A stretch of DNA of 64,000 nucleotides from an uncultured Erythrobacter sp. GTDB taxonomy: Bacteria; Pseudomonadota; Alphaproteobacteria; Sphingomonadales; Sphingomonadaceae. A model generated the notes under the pieces. That model made no database searches and was not told the DNA's origin. It saw only the letters and a list, made by a program, of their open reading frames with translations. Below are positions 29,767-39,682 of the stretch, piece by piece. A program made the translations under genes and the position numbers. Location: positions 62,001 to 126,000 of the forward strand of contig CANKYZ010000006.1 of assembly GCA_947488325.1 (NCBI GenBank). Reading direction: 5' to 3'. Each line of letters opens with the position of its first letter. The first letter of the stretch is position 1.

Positions 29767-30324
29767 ATGCCGCAATATGACAAGGCAGACATCGAACGCC
29801 GGATGAATGGTGCCGTGGAATCGCTGAAGAGCGATCTTTCCGGCCTCAGGACTGGCCGCGCCAACACCGCATTGCTCGATCCGGTTATGTGCGAAGTGTA
29901 CGGAGCGATGATGCCGCTTAGCCAGGTCGCCACCGTTTCTGCTCCTGAACCACGCATGTTGAGCGTGCAGGTTTGGGATAAGTCGAACATCACTCCGGTT
30001 GAAAAGGGGATTGCCCACGCAAATCTCGGTCTCAATCCGATTGTCGACGGCCAGACCTTGCGCCTGCCTATGCCTGATCTCACCGAAGATCGGCGTAAGG
30101 AATTGGCAAAGCTTGCCGGGCAATATGCAGAGAAAGCGAAGATCGCGATCCGCAATGTTCGCCGCGATGCAATGGAAAGTCTAAAAGCTGACGAAAAGAA
30201 GAAAGAGATTTCTGAAGACGAGCGCAAGCGGATGGAAGACGAAGTCCAAAAGCTGACCGATAAACATGTTGCTAGCACCGATGAAGCGGCAGCCAAAAAA
30301 GAGCAGGAAATCCTGACCCAGTAA
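29767..30324 (+). CDS. frr: ribosome recycling factor
   Basis: A 185-residue RRF, which with EF-G splits post-termination ribosomes. Family blocks are ALKSDLSGLRTGRANTALLDPVMCEVYG (with slight variation), NLGLNPIVDGQTLRLPMPDLTEDRRKEL and a C-terminal three-helix bundle rich in Lys/Glu. AAAAGGACAG precedes ATG 29767. Confidence 0.97.
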   Translation: MPQYDKADIERRMNGAVESLKSDLSGLRTGRANTALLDPVMCEVYGAMMPLSQVATVSAPEPRMLSVQVWDKSNITPVEKGIAHANLGLNPIVDGQTLRLPMPDLTEDRRKELAKLAGQYAEKAKIAIRNVRRDAMESLKADEKKKEISEDERKRMEDEVQKLTDKHVASTDEAAAKKEQEILTQ

Positions 30325-30351
30325 GGGGGGGGGAGCCGCAGGGGAAGCCGG

Positions 30352-31047
30352 ATGGGCGACCAGCCCACTCAATCAGACGGACGAGCGCGCCATGTTGCCA
30401 TCATTATGGATGGTAATGGTCGCTGGGCAAAGAAGCGGTCGTTGCCGCGTGCGATCGGGCATCAGCGCGGTGTTGAGGCAGTACGGCGGCTGGTTCGCGG
30501 GTTGGAACCAATGGGCCTTGATTGCCTGACGCTTTATGCCTTTAGTTCCGAAAACTGGAAACGCTCTGAATCCGAAATTGATGATTTGATGAACCTGATG
30601 CGCAAGTTCATTAAGTCTGATCTGCCGGACTTTGTTGCCAATGACGTGCAGCTAAAAATCATCGGGGATTGGCGATCACTTGCCCCCGATATCGTTGGGA
30701 TGCTGGAGAATGCTCTGGAGCAGACCGCGAACGGTTCTAAGAAGCTGGCGGTTGCACTCAATTACGGCGGGCAAAACGAAATTGCGCGCGCAGCAGCTAA
30801 GGCAGCTGAACACGGCGATATTACCTCCGATAGCATCGCTGCAAACCTCGATACGCATGATCTACCCCCGCTGGATCTGTTGATTCGAACCAGCGGTGAA
30901 GTTCGCCTGTCGAATTTCTTGCTATGGCAGGCGGCCTATGCCGAAATGCTGTTTGTGGACACGCTTTGGCCAGATTTTAAACCAGAGCATCTCGAACAGG
31001 CGCTTAGCGATTTTGCGCAGAGGGAGCGCCGTTATGGGGGACGTTAG
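30352..31047 (+). CDS. uppS: undecaprenyl diphosphate synthase
   Basis: A 231-residue cis-prenyltransferase that makes the C55 lipid carrier of peptidoglycan and other glycans. The catalytic Asp20 lies in IIMDGNGRWAKKR, followed by YAFSSENWKRSESEI; the substrate Arg residues lie in the RTSGEVRLSNFLLWQAAYAE block. The family normally has RTSGE.R.SNF, so this is intact. The end overlaps cdsA by 14 bp. Confidence 0.96.
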   Translation: MGDQPTQSDGRARHVAIIMDGNGRWAKKRSLPRAIGHQRGVEAVRRLVRGLEPMGLDCLTLYAFSSENWKRSESEIDDLMNLMRKFIKSDLPDFVANDVQLKIIGDWRSLAPDIVGMLENALEQTANGSKKLAVALNYGGQNEIARAAAKAAEHGDITSDSIAANLDTHDLPPLDLLIRTSGEVRLSNFLLWQAAYAEMLFVDTLWPDFKPEHLEQALSDFAQRERRYGGR

Positions 31048-31831
31048 AAGCAGGCTCGAAGAAATCACAAAGCAGGCCCTTGACGAAGTCCAAGACAATC
31101 ACAGTGATCGGCTCGAAGGCAGCTCCGCTTCGGGAATGAGCGACCTGCTGGTGCGCTTTGTTTCAGCCGTTGCGATGCTTGGTGTGTCAATTATCGCGCT
31201 CTATTTTGGCGGTTGGTTCTGGATTGCATTTGTGGTCCTGCTCGCTGGGTTGGTGTTGTGGGAATGGAATCTTCTGGTTGGCAAATTTGGCGGGTCCGGC
31301 CTATCAGAAGTCGCATGGCAGTTTCTTGGTGCGCTGTATGTGGGTGCAGCTGCCCTTGCGATGGTGCAGGTCCGATTGAACTTCGAGATGTGGCCAGTAT
31401 TGCTAGCATTTCTTGCACCAGTTATTGCGGTCGATGTCGGTGCATACTTTTCCGGTCGATTGATCGGTGGACCGAAGATCGCCCCATCAATCAGCCCATC
31501 AAAGACATGGTCAGGCCTATTAGGCGGTGGAGTTGCCGCAGGTATCGTGTGCATCTTCGCAGAGGTGATGGACATTGGACCAGGAAGTTTCGCGCCCGGT
31601 TACAGCGCATCGAGCATCGTGAGCGCGCTTGGCACGGGAATATTGATTGCGGTTATTGCGCAGAGTGGCGACTTTTTTGAAAGTTGGATGAAACGCCGCG
31701 CTGAGGTGAAGGATTCCAGCAATCTCCTTCCCGGTCATGGCGGTATTTTTGACCGGCTCGACGGGTTCTTGGCGGTATTCTTTGTCTTGTTCCTGTTCGC
31801 AGTCGTGCCGGCTTATATTGGTCTCGCTTAA
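31034..31831 (+). CDS. cdsA: phosphatidate cytidylyltransferase
   Basis: A 265-residue inner-membrane enzyme producing CDP-diacylglycerol from phosphatidate and CTP. About seven to eight hydrophobic segments follow a hydrophilic start of about 38 residues; the C-terminal signature SGDFFESWMKRRAEVKDSSNLLPGHGGIFDRLD is unmistakable. ATG 31034 overlaps uppS; an upstream in-frame start inside uppS has no family support. Confidence 0.95.
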   Translation: MGDVRSRLEEITKQALDEVQDNHSDRLEGSSASGMSDLLVRFVSAVAMLGVSIIALYFGGWFWIAFVVLLAGLVLWEWNLLVGKFGGSGLSEVAWQFLGALYVGAAALAMVQVRLNFEMWPVLLAFLAPVIAVDVGAYFSGRLIGGPKIAPSISPSKTWSGLLGGGVAAGIVCIFAEVMDIGPGSFAPGYSASSIVSALGTGILIAVIAQSGDFFESWMKRRAEVKDSSNLLPGHGGIFDRLDGFLAVFFVLFLFAVVPAYIGLA

Positions 31832-32995
31832 ATGACCCGTTCAATCTCGATCCTTGGCGCAACAGGCTCCATTGGTGCGTCGACGCTGGACTTGATCCGT
31901 CACAATCGAGAGAGCTGGCGTGTCGAGGCACTGACTGCGAATTGCAGCGCAGTTGAATTAGCGCAGTTAGCACGCGAGTTTGGTGCCAAAATCGCCATCG
32001 TCGGTGATCAAACCTACCTCTCTGACCTGCGCGATGCCTTGGCCGGAAGCGGGATCGAGGCAGCTGGTGGGAATAAGGCTTTGTGCGAAGCGGCAGCGCG
32101 CCCGGTCGATATGACAGTTGCGGCGATTGTGGGTTGCGCTGGACTCGCTCCTACAATGGCAGCGGTTGAGCGCGGCGGCACGATTGCTCTGGCGAACAAA
32201 GAAGCGCTGGTTTCTGCTGGCGATATCCTGAAATCGGCGTCGGAGTGCGCGGACACTGTGTTGCTGCCCACTGATTCTGAACATAATGCAATCTTCCAAT
32301 GTCTTGCTGGCAACGACATTACCAATGTTCGGCGGATTGTCCTGACAGCAAGCGGAGGCCCTTTTCGCACATTGGATGCTGAGGCGCTGAAATCGGTCAC
32401 GCGTGAACAGGCGCTCAAGCACCCCAATTGGGAGATGGGTGCGAAGATCACAGTCGATTCCGCGACCATGATGAACAAGGGGCTAGAGTTCATCGAGGCT
32501 CACCATTTGTTTCCGATTGGCCTCGAGAATATTGAAATCATCGTACACCCACAGAGCATTGTGCACTCGATGGTTGAATATCGCGATAGGTCCGTGCTCG
32601 CGCAGCTTGGCCCGTCCGATATGCGAGTGCCGATTGCTTCGTGCCTGGCCTATCCAGACCGGATGGAGACCCGACTCAAACCACTTGATCTGGCGGCGAT
32701 TGGTCAGTTGACGTTTCAGGCTCCCAACGAAGAGTTATTTCCCGCGACGCGCATTTGCCGTGAGGCGATTGAGGCGGGCGGGGCGGCTCCGGCAATTTTG
32801 AATGCGGCCAACGAGATCGCGGTTGAAGCATTCTTAGACGGTCAGATTAGGTTCACCCGCATCACAGCAGTGGTAGAACACACGCTGGCGCGTTATAGCG
32901 CCGCTGCGCCGAGTACATTGGAAGATGTGCTTGCAATTGATGGCGAGGCGCGGATCTGCGCCCGCGACGCCTTGGAGAGTTCCGCCCTTGTTTGA
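31832..32995 (+). CDS. dxr: 1-deoxy-D-xylulose-5-phosphate reductoisomerase
   Basis: A 387-residue enzyme of the MEP isoprenoid pathway, making 2-C-methyl-D-erythritol 4-phosphate with NADPH. ILGATGSIGASTLDL at the N-terminus binds NADPH; LPTDSEHNAIFQCL and TVDSATMMNKGLE are the metal and substrate blocks. ATG follows cdsA directly, and the stop overlaps the rseP start. Confidence 0.97.
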   Translation: MTRSISILGATGSIGASTLDLIRHNRESWRVEALTANCSAVELAQLAREFGAKIAIVGDQTYLSDLRDALAGSGIEAAGGNKALCEAAARPVDMTVAAIVGCAGLAPTMAAVERGGTIALANKEALVSAGDILKSASECADTVLLPTDSEHNAIFQCLAGNDITNVRRIVLTASGGPFRTLDAEALKSVTREQALKHPNWEMGAKITVDSATMMNKGLEFIEAHHLFPIGLENIEIIVHPQSIVHSMVEYRDRSVLAQLGPSDMRVPIASCLAYPDRMETRLKPLDLAAIGQLTFQAPNEELFPATRICREAIEAGGAAPAILNAANEIAVEAFLDGQIRFTRITAVVEHTLARYSAAAPSTLEDVLAIDGEARICARDALESSALV

Positions 32996-34109
32996 AGCGC
33001 CCCCTTTTTGGATGTACCTCGTCGGCTTCCTGCTGGTGTTGGGTCCGCTCGTCACGGTTCATGAGCTAGGCCACTATCTTGTGGGTCGTTGGCTGGGTGT
33101 AAAGGCCGACGCATTTTCTGTCGGATTTGGTAAGGAAGTCGCCGGGTACACAGATAGGCACGGCACACGCTGGCGTCTCTCAATATTACCGCTGGGTGGG
33201 TATGTGCAGTTTCGGGGCGACATGAACCCGGCCAGCATTCCTGACCCGGACGTGCAACCCCAAGAAGGGAGCTTTCAGACTGCTTCTTTGTGGAAGCGAA
33301 CGCTTATTGTTGCCGCTGGCCCGGTAACGAACCTGTTGGTGGCGATTGGGATTTTTGCGACATTCTTTTCAATCTACGGCAACCCGGTGATCGCAGGTCC
33401 AGAAGATTCGCGGATGGTTGGCGCATTTGCCGAAGAATCGGTCGCGCGTGATGCTGGTATCCAGATCGGCGATACAATCACTGCAATAGACGGAAGCGCG
33501 GTTGAAGACTTTGATGCGATCCGCAACGAAGTTTTGCTGCATCCAGGTAGAGAGATGGTCTTCACGGTCTCTCGCGACGGCGCTGAACGGGATGTTTCAT
33601 TCACAACCGCTCGCGTTGAAGAAGCAGACGGTTTTGGCAATGTCAGTGTGCTTGGTCGCATTGGCGTGGGACCGGCCGGCGGCGAATATGTCTTTGAAGA
33701 AGTGGGCCTATTTGAATCGGTCCCACTGGCGATTGAACGTTGCTGGGACATCACCGGGATGATGGTTACCGGTATTAAGCAGATCATCGTCGGCGACCGT
33801 TCTATCAAGGAACTTGGTGGTCCGATAAAAATTGCAAAATTCTCTGGCGAGCAAATGAGTTTGGGCCTCGTTTCTTTCGTTTCCTTCGCTGCATTGATCT
33901 CGCTTAATTTGGCATTCATCAATTTCTTGCCAATCCCCGCACTCGATGGCGGGCATCTTGCCTTTTACGCCGCCGAAGCGATCCGCCGTAAACCGGTTGG
34001 TCCACAGGCGACGGAATGGGCCTATAGAACCGGCATCGTGATCGTGCTGGTCTTTATGGTTGTGGTCACCGTGAACGACGTGATTTCTCTGCCGCTTTTC
34101 GGCAGTTAG
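32988..34109 (+). CDS. rseP: RseP/MmpA-type site-2 membrane metalloprotease
   Basis: A 373-residue intramembrane zinc protease. The HELGH motif gives ligands His25 and His29 with Glu26; the third ligand is Asp about 320 in IPALDGGHL. A periplasmic PDZ-like region lies between (about 125-220). TTG at 32988 is chosen because GGAGAG lies eight bases upstream and it overlaps the dxr stop by 8 bp; the longer frame runs inside dxr. It likely cleaves anti-sigma or other membrane proteins in envelope stress. Confidence 0.94.
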   Translation: MFEAPPFWMYLVGFLLVLGPLVTVHELGHYLVGRWLGVKADAFSVGFGKEVAGYTDRHGTRWRLSILPLGGYVQFRGDMNPASIPDPDVQPQEGSFQTASLWKRTLIVAAGPVTNLLVAIGIFATFFSIYGNPVIAGPEDSRMVGAFAEESVARDAGIQIGDTITAIDGSAVEDFDAIRNEVLLHPGREMVFTVSRDGAERDVSFTTARVEEADGFGNVSVLGRIGVGPAGGEYVFEEVGLFESVPLAIERCWDITGMMVTGIKQIIVGDRSIKELGGPIKIAKFSGEQMSLGLVSFVSFAALISLNLAFINFLPIPALDGGHLAFYAAEAIRRKPVGPQATEWAYRTGIVIVLVFMVVVTVNDVISLPLFGS

Positions 34110-34328
34110 TAATTAGGGGCCTTCCCTCGGGCCAATTGACCGTAAAGGGGCAGTTTGCCGGGGAAAGGAAACGGACAGTCTGGTATTGTCCGGTATGTCT
34201 GCTTGATTGCGCTCCGCGCATCGGGCAGAGGCGAGCGAAGTAGTTTGGGATGGTAAGGCTGACAGGTCTTGCGGTACGCGCTGAGGGGCAGGCGCTTTGA
34301 ATACGGGTTGGACGGGAACATTTACTCC

Positions 34329-37133
34329 ATGAATCGATGCAACGATACAGGCGTCCAGCCTGTGAGTTCTAAAACTGCTACACGCCGTCTTGCGATTGCG
34401 TTGACCTGCGGGACAATGCTGGCTGGCGTCCCCAATGCGGCGCTTGCGCAGGATGAGGGCGTTGCAGATGCTGGTGATCAAACTGGCACAGCGGCCGCGC
34501 AGCCCGTACCTGTGCAGCCAGCACCCGCTCCGGCCGTTTCTGCAACCACGATCCGCACCATTAGTGTTTCTGGTGCCGAACGACTCGAACCTACTACGAT
34601 CCTTTCCTATATCCGGCTGCGTGTTGGTCAGGAATACACCTCTGCCAGTGCGGATGAAGCGTTGAAGGATTTGGGAGCAACAGAACTGTTCTCCAACTTC
34701 TCAATCCGCAATGACGGCGGCAACGTCATCATTACCGTGACAGAGAATCCAGTGATCAATCGCATCGTGCTCGAAGGCAATGATCGTTTGGATGCTGACC
34801 AGATCCTGCCGGAAATTCGCTTGTCTCCGCGTCAGATTTTCACTCGTTCAAAAGTGCGCGCCGATGTGGCGCGCATCGTTGAATTGTACAAGCGTCAGGG
34901 CCGGTTCGCCGCGACAGTTGAACCCAAAATGGTTCAGCTTCCGCAGAACCGTGTTGATGTGGTGTTTGAGATTGTAGAGGGGCCGAAGTCGAAAGTCCGC
35001 CAGATCAATATCATTGGGAATGAAATATTTTCCGATAATGATCTTCGCGGTGAAATGGTCACGAAACAGTCGCGATTTTTCCGTTTCTTCAGCTCCAACA
35101 CAAGCTATGACCCTGATCGCCTAGCGTTCGATCAGCAAAAGCTTCGTCAGTTTTATCTGACTGAAGGATATGCCGATTTCCGTGTCGTTTCGGCGGTTGC
35201 GGAACTGACGCCTGACCAACGCGACTTTATCATCACATATGTGGTCGAAGAAGGCGAACGTTACACGTTTGGCGATGTTGAAGTTGAAAGCCAGTTGCGC
35301 GACTTTGATAGTGATTCTCTTCAAGCCGGCCTCGTCATGCAAGCTGGTGATTTCTATGATGCCAAGACGGTAGAGGACACCGTCGAGCAATTGACCGAGC
35401 TCGCTGGTCGTTTTGGTTACGCATTTGCCGATGTTCAGCCGCGCTTTAACCGCAACCCTGAAGACCTGACGATGGATATCACATTCATTCTGCGTCAGGC
35501 GCCGCGGGTTTATATTGAGCGGGTCGATGTCAACGGTAACACCTTGACGCAGGACAAGGTAATTCGCCGCGAATTCCGCCTTTCCGAAGGCGATGCGTTC
35601 AACTCACTTGGCGTTGCACGCACCACGGCACGTATCAATTCACTAGGGTACTTTCAGGAGAACTTTGAAGTCAGTCAGGTCCAAGGCAGCGCGCCTGACC
35701 GGATCGTTATTGAGGCCAATGTCGAAGAGCAGCCGACCGGAGAATTGCAATTCTCTGCGGGCTTTTCATCGATTGAGCAGTTCATTTTGGCAGGTTCGAT
35801 CCGTCAGAATAACTTCCGTGGCCGAGGCCAGACGATCGGGCTTAGCCTTAATTACTCTCAATTCCAGCAATCTGCGCAGGTCAGCTTTACCGAACCATAT
35901 TTGTTCGACCGGAACATATCGGCTGGCGCAGATATCTACCGCCGCGAATTGAGCAATTTTAACTTCACTAACAACAACCGTAATACGACCTTTGAACAGT
36001 CCACAACGGGCGGATCATTGCGTGTTGGTGTGCCGCTTACTGAATTCATGTCTTTTGTTGGGAGCTACACGCTCAACTATGACGAGGTAGATCTTGCCGA
36101 AGAGTTGTTCTTCTCAGATGTTGATGGTGATGGGGATCTGGAATGTGATCCACTGCTTGCTGGCCGTTTCCTATGCGATGCATTGGGCAATCGCTTAAGC
36201 TCGATCCTGGGCGCTAGCGTAAATTACAATACGCTCAATTCGCGCCTGCGACCCACTCGTGGTCGTACAGTTTCACTTAGTACTGAACTTGCAGGTTTAG
36301 GCGGGGACGTGCGCTATGTGCGTTTCCGTGGACGCGCAAAGCAGTATTGGAACGTCGCCAATACTGGATTCATCTTCTCGCTCTCGCTTGAAGGCGGCAC
36401 GATCTTCCCATTGCAGGAGCGTGGAGGGGAGGATGTTGACGACATTCTCCTGACTGATCGGTTCTTCCTCGGTGAACCGCAATTCCGCGGGTTTGGTATT
36501 CGCGGGGTTGGTCCGCGCATCCTGACGCAGCCATACATTATTGACTCGACCACAAATACTAACGTGCTGGACGACAATGGTCTTCCAACATTGATTACTG
36601 ATCGAGATTCGATCCGTGATGATTCGATCGGTGGACGCAATTACTATCTTGGCCGCGCTGAGATTGAGATACCGCTCGGCACGGGCGCGCGCGAACTCGG
36701 CCTGCGACCATCGATTTTCCTTGATGTTGGTGCACTATGGGGCGTTGACCAGCCGGTTCTGCAAGACAATCCCCTTGGCCTCCCATTCTTAGATGCGAAC
36801 GGGAATGCACTGTTTTTTGAATCAGTGGCTGCTTTGGATGATGCAGGTGCGCCGATACTCGATGGCAACGGCAATCCAACCTTCACGCAGATTACGACGA
36901 TTAATCCGATTGCTGCGGATGGAGTCACTCCAAACACTGTCACTATCCGTCAGGGAACCGCCATTCGCGAGGTATTTTTGGGCGATTCGCCTAGCCCGCG
37001 TATTACCGCCGGAATCGGGGTCAATTGGAACTCACCATTCGGCCCATTCCGTATCGATTTCGCCCAGACGATCCGCAAGGTCGACGGTGATGATGATAAG
37101 ACATTCACGTTTAACGTAGGAACACAATTCTAA
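34329..37133 (+). CDS. bamA: outer membrane protein assembly factor BamA
   Basis: A 934-residue Omp85 protein. A signal peptide (about 1-38, ending ALAQ) precedes a short Ala/Pro-rich linker, five POTRA domains (about 75-450; first begins TIRTISVSGAERLEPTTI), and a C-terminal 16-strand beta-barrel ending in TFTFNVGTQF, with the aromatic final residue that fits outer membrane insertion. ATG 34329 opens on the signal peptide. It inserts outer membrane proteins; Skp follows with a one-base overlap. Confidence 0.96.
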   Translation: MNRCNDTGVQPVSSKTATRRLAIALTCGTMLAGVPNAALAQDEGVADAGDQTGTAAAQPVPVQPAPAPAVSATTIRTISVSGAERLEPTTILSYIRLRVGQEYTSASADEALKDLGATELFSNFSIRNDGGNVIITVTENPVINRIVLEGNDRLDADQILPEIRLSPRQIFTRSKVRADVARIVELYKRQGRFAATVEPKMVQLPQNRVDVVFEIVEGPKSKVRQINIIGNEIFSDNDLRGEMVTKQSRFFRFFSSNTSYDPDRLAFDQQKLRQFYLTEGYADFRVVSAVAELTPDQRDFIITYVVEEGERYTFGDVEVESQLRDFDSDSLQAGLVMQAGDFYDAKTVEDTVEQLTELAGRFGYAFADVQPRFNRNPEDLTMDITFILRQAPRVYIERVDVNGNTLTQDKVIRREFRLSEGDAFNSLGVARTTARINSLGYFQENFEVSQVQGSAPDRIVIEANVEEQPTGELQFSAGFSSIEQFILAGSIRQNNFRGRGQTIGLSLNYSQFQQSAQVSFTEPYLFDRNISAGADIYRRELSNFNFTNNNRNTTFEQSTTGGSLRVGVPLTEFMSFVGSYTLNYDEVDLAEELFFSDVDGDGDLECDPLLAGRFLCDALGNRLSSILGASVNYNTLNSRLRPTRGRTVSLSTELAGLGGDVRYVRFRGRAKQYWNVANTGFIFSLSLEGGTIFPLQERGGEDVDDILLTDRFFLGEPQFRGFGIRGVGPRILTQPYIIDSTTNTNVLDDNGLPTLITDRDSIRDDSIGGRNYYLGRAEIEIPLGTGARELGLRPSIFLDVGALWGVDQPVLQDNPLGLPFLDANGNALFFESVAALDDAGAPILDGNGNPTFTQITTINPIAADGVTPNTVTIRQGTAIREVFLGDSPSPRITAGIGVNWNSPFGPFRIDFAQTIRKVDGDDDKTFTFNVGTQF

Positions 37134-37819
37134 TGAAACTCCTTTCGAAAATCCTCGCTCCGGGCGCTCTTGCGATGTGCGCCTTGGCTGTTTCTGTCCC
37201 TGCTGTTGCTCAGACAGATGGCCGTGTTGCCACCGCTGACATCAGCCGCGCGATTATCGGAACGAATGCGTTGCAGACCGCCTATAATCAAATCGGTACT
37301 ACCTATGCCGCGCAAATTGAGCAACGTCAGACGAAGCAGCAAGAGCTGACAACGTTGCTCCAACCGTTTGACACCAATGGCAATGGCCAGCTTGACGAGG
37401 CAGAGCTGCCAGCTCTGCAATCGTCTGCAAATTTTGCACAGATCCAAACTCTGGAGCAGGAAGTCGCTGCCCTTACAAACCAAGTGAACGCCGCGCGTGT
37501 TTACGCGGTTGAGCAAATTTTTGCACAATATCCTTCTGCGATGACCGAAGTGACGACCCAGCAGCAGATTACCTTGGTGTTACAACCTGATTCACTACAG
37601 TTTGCCGCAGAAGGTGCGGATATCACCACGCTTTTGACGACTTCGCTCAATGCCAAAGTGCCTTCGGTTGCAATCGTTCCGCCAGCTGATTGGCGCCCGT
37701 CTCGTAACGCTGCGCAAATTTTTCAGGATATTCAGCAGACGTTGGTTCAGGCGCAATTGATTCAGCAACAACAAGCTGGACAAGCCGCTCCCCCTGCGGC
37801 TGCACCTACAGGGCGCTAA
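37133..37819 (+). CDS. skp: OmpH/Skp-family periplasmic chaperone with an EF-hand-like loop
   Basis: A 228-residue protein with a signal peptide to about residue 27, then a mostly helical, Gln-rich body expected to form the Skp tentacles that escort unfolded outer membrane proteins. Unusually, residues 80-91 (DTNGNGQLDEAE) fit a canonical 12-residue EF-hand calcium loop: Asp1, Asn3, Asn5, Gly6, Asp9, Glu12. The tail is Gln/Ala/Pro-rich. The start overlaps the bamA stop by one base (TAATG). Confidence 0.88.
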   Translation: MKLLSKILAPGALAMCALAVSVPAVAQTDGRVATADISRAIIGTNALQTAYNQIGTTYAAQIEQRQTKQQELTTLLQPFDTNGNGQLDEAELPALQSSANFAQIQTLEQEVAALTNQVNAARVYAVEQIFAQYPSAMTEVTTQQQITLVLQPDSLQFAAEGADITTLLTTSLNAKVPSVAIVPPADWRPSRNAAQIFQDIQQTLVQAQLIQQQQAGQAAPPAAAPTGR

Positions 37820-37863
37820 AGCGATCTAACGACAATCACGCTGGGATATAACGGGGGCAGGGC

Positions 37864-38343
37864 ATGAGCGACACCGAGACAACTTCGGAACCAATTGTGG
37901 ATTATGACATCCACAAGGTGCTTAAGGCCCTGCCTCACCGCTATCCTTTGCTATTGGTTGACAGGGTGAAAACGATTCACTTGGGTGAGCGAATTCATGC
38001 AGTGAAAGCTGTCAGCATGAATGAAGAGTTCTTTCAGGGCCACTTCCCCGGTGCTCCTATCATGCCGGGTGTTCTCCAGATCGAAGCTCTCGCGCAGGCG
38101 GCAGCAATCCTTGGGATTGAAACTCTTGAGCTGGCCGGGACCGGTAAACTGGTGATTTTCATGGGGATCGAAAGTGCCAAATTTCGGACCCCAGTCACAC
38201 CAGGGTGTTTACTCGACTTGGAGGTTGAGTTCCTTCAAAAGCGTAGCCGCGTCTATAAATTCAAGGGCAAAGCCAGCGTTGAAGGTAAAACTTCGTGCGA
38301 GGTTGAATTCACCGCGATGATCGCTGATCCACCGAAAGCATAA
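37864..38343 (+). CDS. fabZ: 3-hydroxyacyl-ACP dehydratase FabZ
   Basis: A 159-residue hot-dog-fold dehydratase of fatty acid elongation. [11 protein letters not shown] and the active-site helix [20 protein letters not shown] give catalytic His60 and Glu74. It ends the bamA-skp-fabZ run; lpxD and lpxA, often adjacent in other proteobacteria, are not here. Confidence 0.96.
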   Translation: MSDTETTSEPIVDYDIHKVLKALPHRYPLLLVDRVKTIHLGERIHAVKAVSMNEEFFQGHFPGAPIMPGVLQIEALAQAAAILGIETLELAGTGKLVIFMGIESAKFRTPVTPGCLLDLEVEFLQKRSRVYKFKGKASVEGKTSCEVEFTAMIADPPKA

Positions 38344-38472
38344 AAAACTTGTCAGTCCGGTTGCGTAGCGGCTCAAGTATGCTTGCAATTTTTCCCGAGG
38401 CCGCTAATTGCGCCGCTTCCCAGAATTATAGCACCGCCGGTCGGTACCGGTGAAAGCTAAAAGGAATTTACG

Positions 38473-38697
38473 ATGAAAGCCGAAGGCCACCCCGAATATC
38501 ACACCATCAATGTCAAGATGACGGATGGGACAGAATTTCAGACTCGCTCAACATGGGGCAAAGAAGGCGATACGCTCGCTCTCGATATTGACCCGACCAG
38601 CCACCCGGCATGGACTGGCGGTCGTCAGCAACTTCAAGAAGGTGGCCGTGTGGCTGCATTCAACAAGCGCTTTGGCGGGCTTTCGCTCAAGAAATAA
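38473..38697 (+). CDS. rpmE: 50S ribosomal protein L31
   Basis: A 74-residue L31 ([42 protein letters not shown]). No cysteines are present, so it is the zinc-free C-minus form. AAAAGGAA precedes the ATG, and an intrinsic terminator follows. Confidence 0.95.
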   Translation: MKAEGHPEYHTINVKMTDGTEFQTRSTWGKEGDTLALDIDPTSHPAWTGGRQQLQEGGRVAAFNKRFGGLSLKK

Positions 38698-38747
38698 ACG
38701 CTTACAAGCCTTGCAGCGCTTCCCTTTTGGAGTCGCAGTATGAAGAG

Positions 38748-38767
38748 GGCGGTCCTGCGGGGCCGCC
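38748..38767 (+). terminator. terminator of rpmE
   Basis: GGCGGTCC-TGCG-GGGCCGCC forms an 8-bp stem (one G-U pair) 50 bp after rpmE, followed by TTATTCATTT. Moderate U-richness fits an intrinsic terminator. Confidence 0.7.
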
Positions 38768-38807
38768 TTATTCATTTAGGTGTCACCAAAGAAAGCGTTT
38801 ACGCACC

Positions 38808-39443
38808 TCACCAACCCCATTCCCTTTCGCGATACCATTTGGTGATCACGTATTTCACGCCCTTCCTCACCTTCATCCCGTGATGCAGCGTGTTCGGGTT
38901 TACGCTGCCATCGCCCCGGGAGTTGTTCCAGCAAAGCAATTTGCCTGCTTCGGGCTGAAAGGTCTTGCCAATGACCTTGAACCGCGTCGCGCCGCCTGCT
39001 TCGACTGCATTCAAATAGATCATGAAGGACCATGTGCGCTGCCCACTAATCGAGCAGTACTTTTCATAGTCCGGTCCACCTGGTGTGAAGTAATCTGTGT
39101 GCTCCTTAAATTCCTGCCCGATATCATAGCGCTGACCTTGGCATGGTTCTCCAAACGCCGGATCGATCCGGTTCAGATTGAAGAACAGCGCTTCCAATTC
39201 CTTCACTGCGTCCTCCATCGGATCGAGGTCGCAGGTTTCGCTTGTGCGAAAGTAGTCATCACCATTAGCATCCGCGATGGTGGAGGGGCGTCGGTCTTTG
39301 TCGATCAATGCAATTAGCGATGAGCACAATTCAGGCGGAGCAAAATTCTTGAGTTGGTACAACTCTATTTTGGGATGCGGCAGCCGCTGCAGAGCGGTGC
39401 GCTGAGATAGCGCTGAGTTGATAGAATCGGGTCCGACGTCCAT
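38808..39443 (-). CDS. 2-oxoglutarate/Fe(II) oxygenase, prolyl 4-hydroxylase-like
   Basis: A 211-residue protein of the P4H alpha-subunit-like family. Metal ligands are His and Asp in EHTDYF and the distal His in NTLHHGMKVRKGVKYVITKWYRE, whose Lys would bind 2-oxoglutarate. RTWSFMIYLNAVEAGGATRF is a typical core strand block. There is no signal peptide, so a cytosolic protein target (for example a translation factor) is possible. It stands alone, facing rpmE. Confidence 0.82.
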   Translation of the reverse strand: MDVGPDSINSALSQRTALQRLPHPKIELYQLKNFAPPELCSSLIALIDKDRRPSTIADANGDDYFRTSETCDLDPMEDAVKELEALFFNLNRIDPAFGEPCQGQRYDIGQEFKEHTDYFTPGGPDYEKYCSISGQRTWSFMIYLNAVEAGGATRFKVIGKTFQPEAGKLLCWNNSRGDGSVNPNTLHHGMKVRKGVKYVITKWYREREWGW

Positions 39444-39682
39444 TGATTAGAGCTTAAGAGCCGTATCGCAACAGGCAAGAGGGTCGGGATGTGAGTAATA
39501 ATCTTGCGTTGGGTATGGCAAAGAGCATTTTTTGCTTCCCTTGAAAGGTGGTTTGTGCAACAGGCTCGCGCCGGTTAACAGCGGCCTTGACCGTAGATGA
39601 GAGCTGCGTAAAGCGCGGCTCTTGCGCGGACTTGGTACCGACCCTTCGTTTCTCGAAGCGGTCATGCTGGAACGGGACATGT

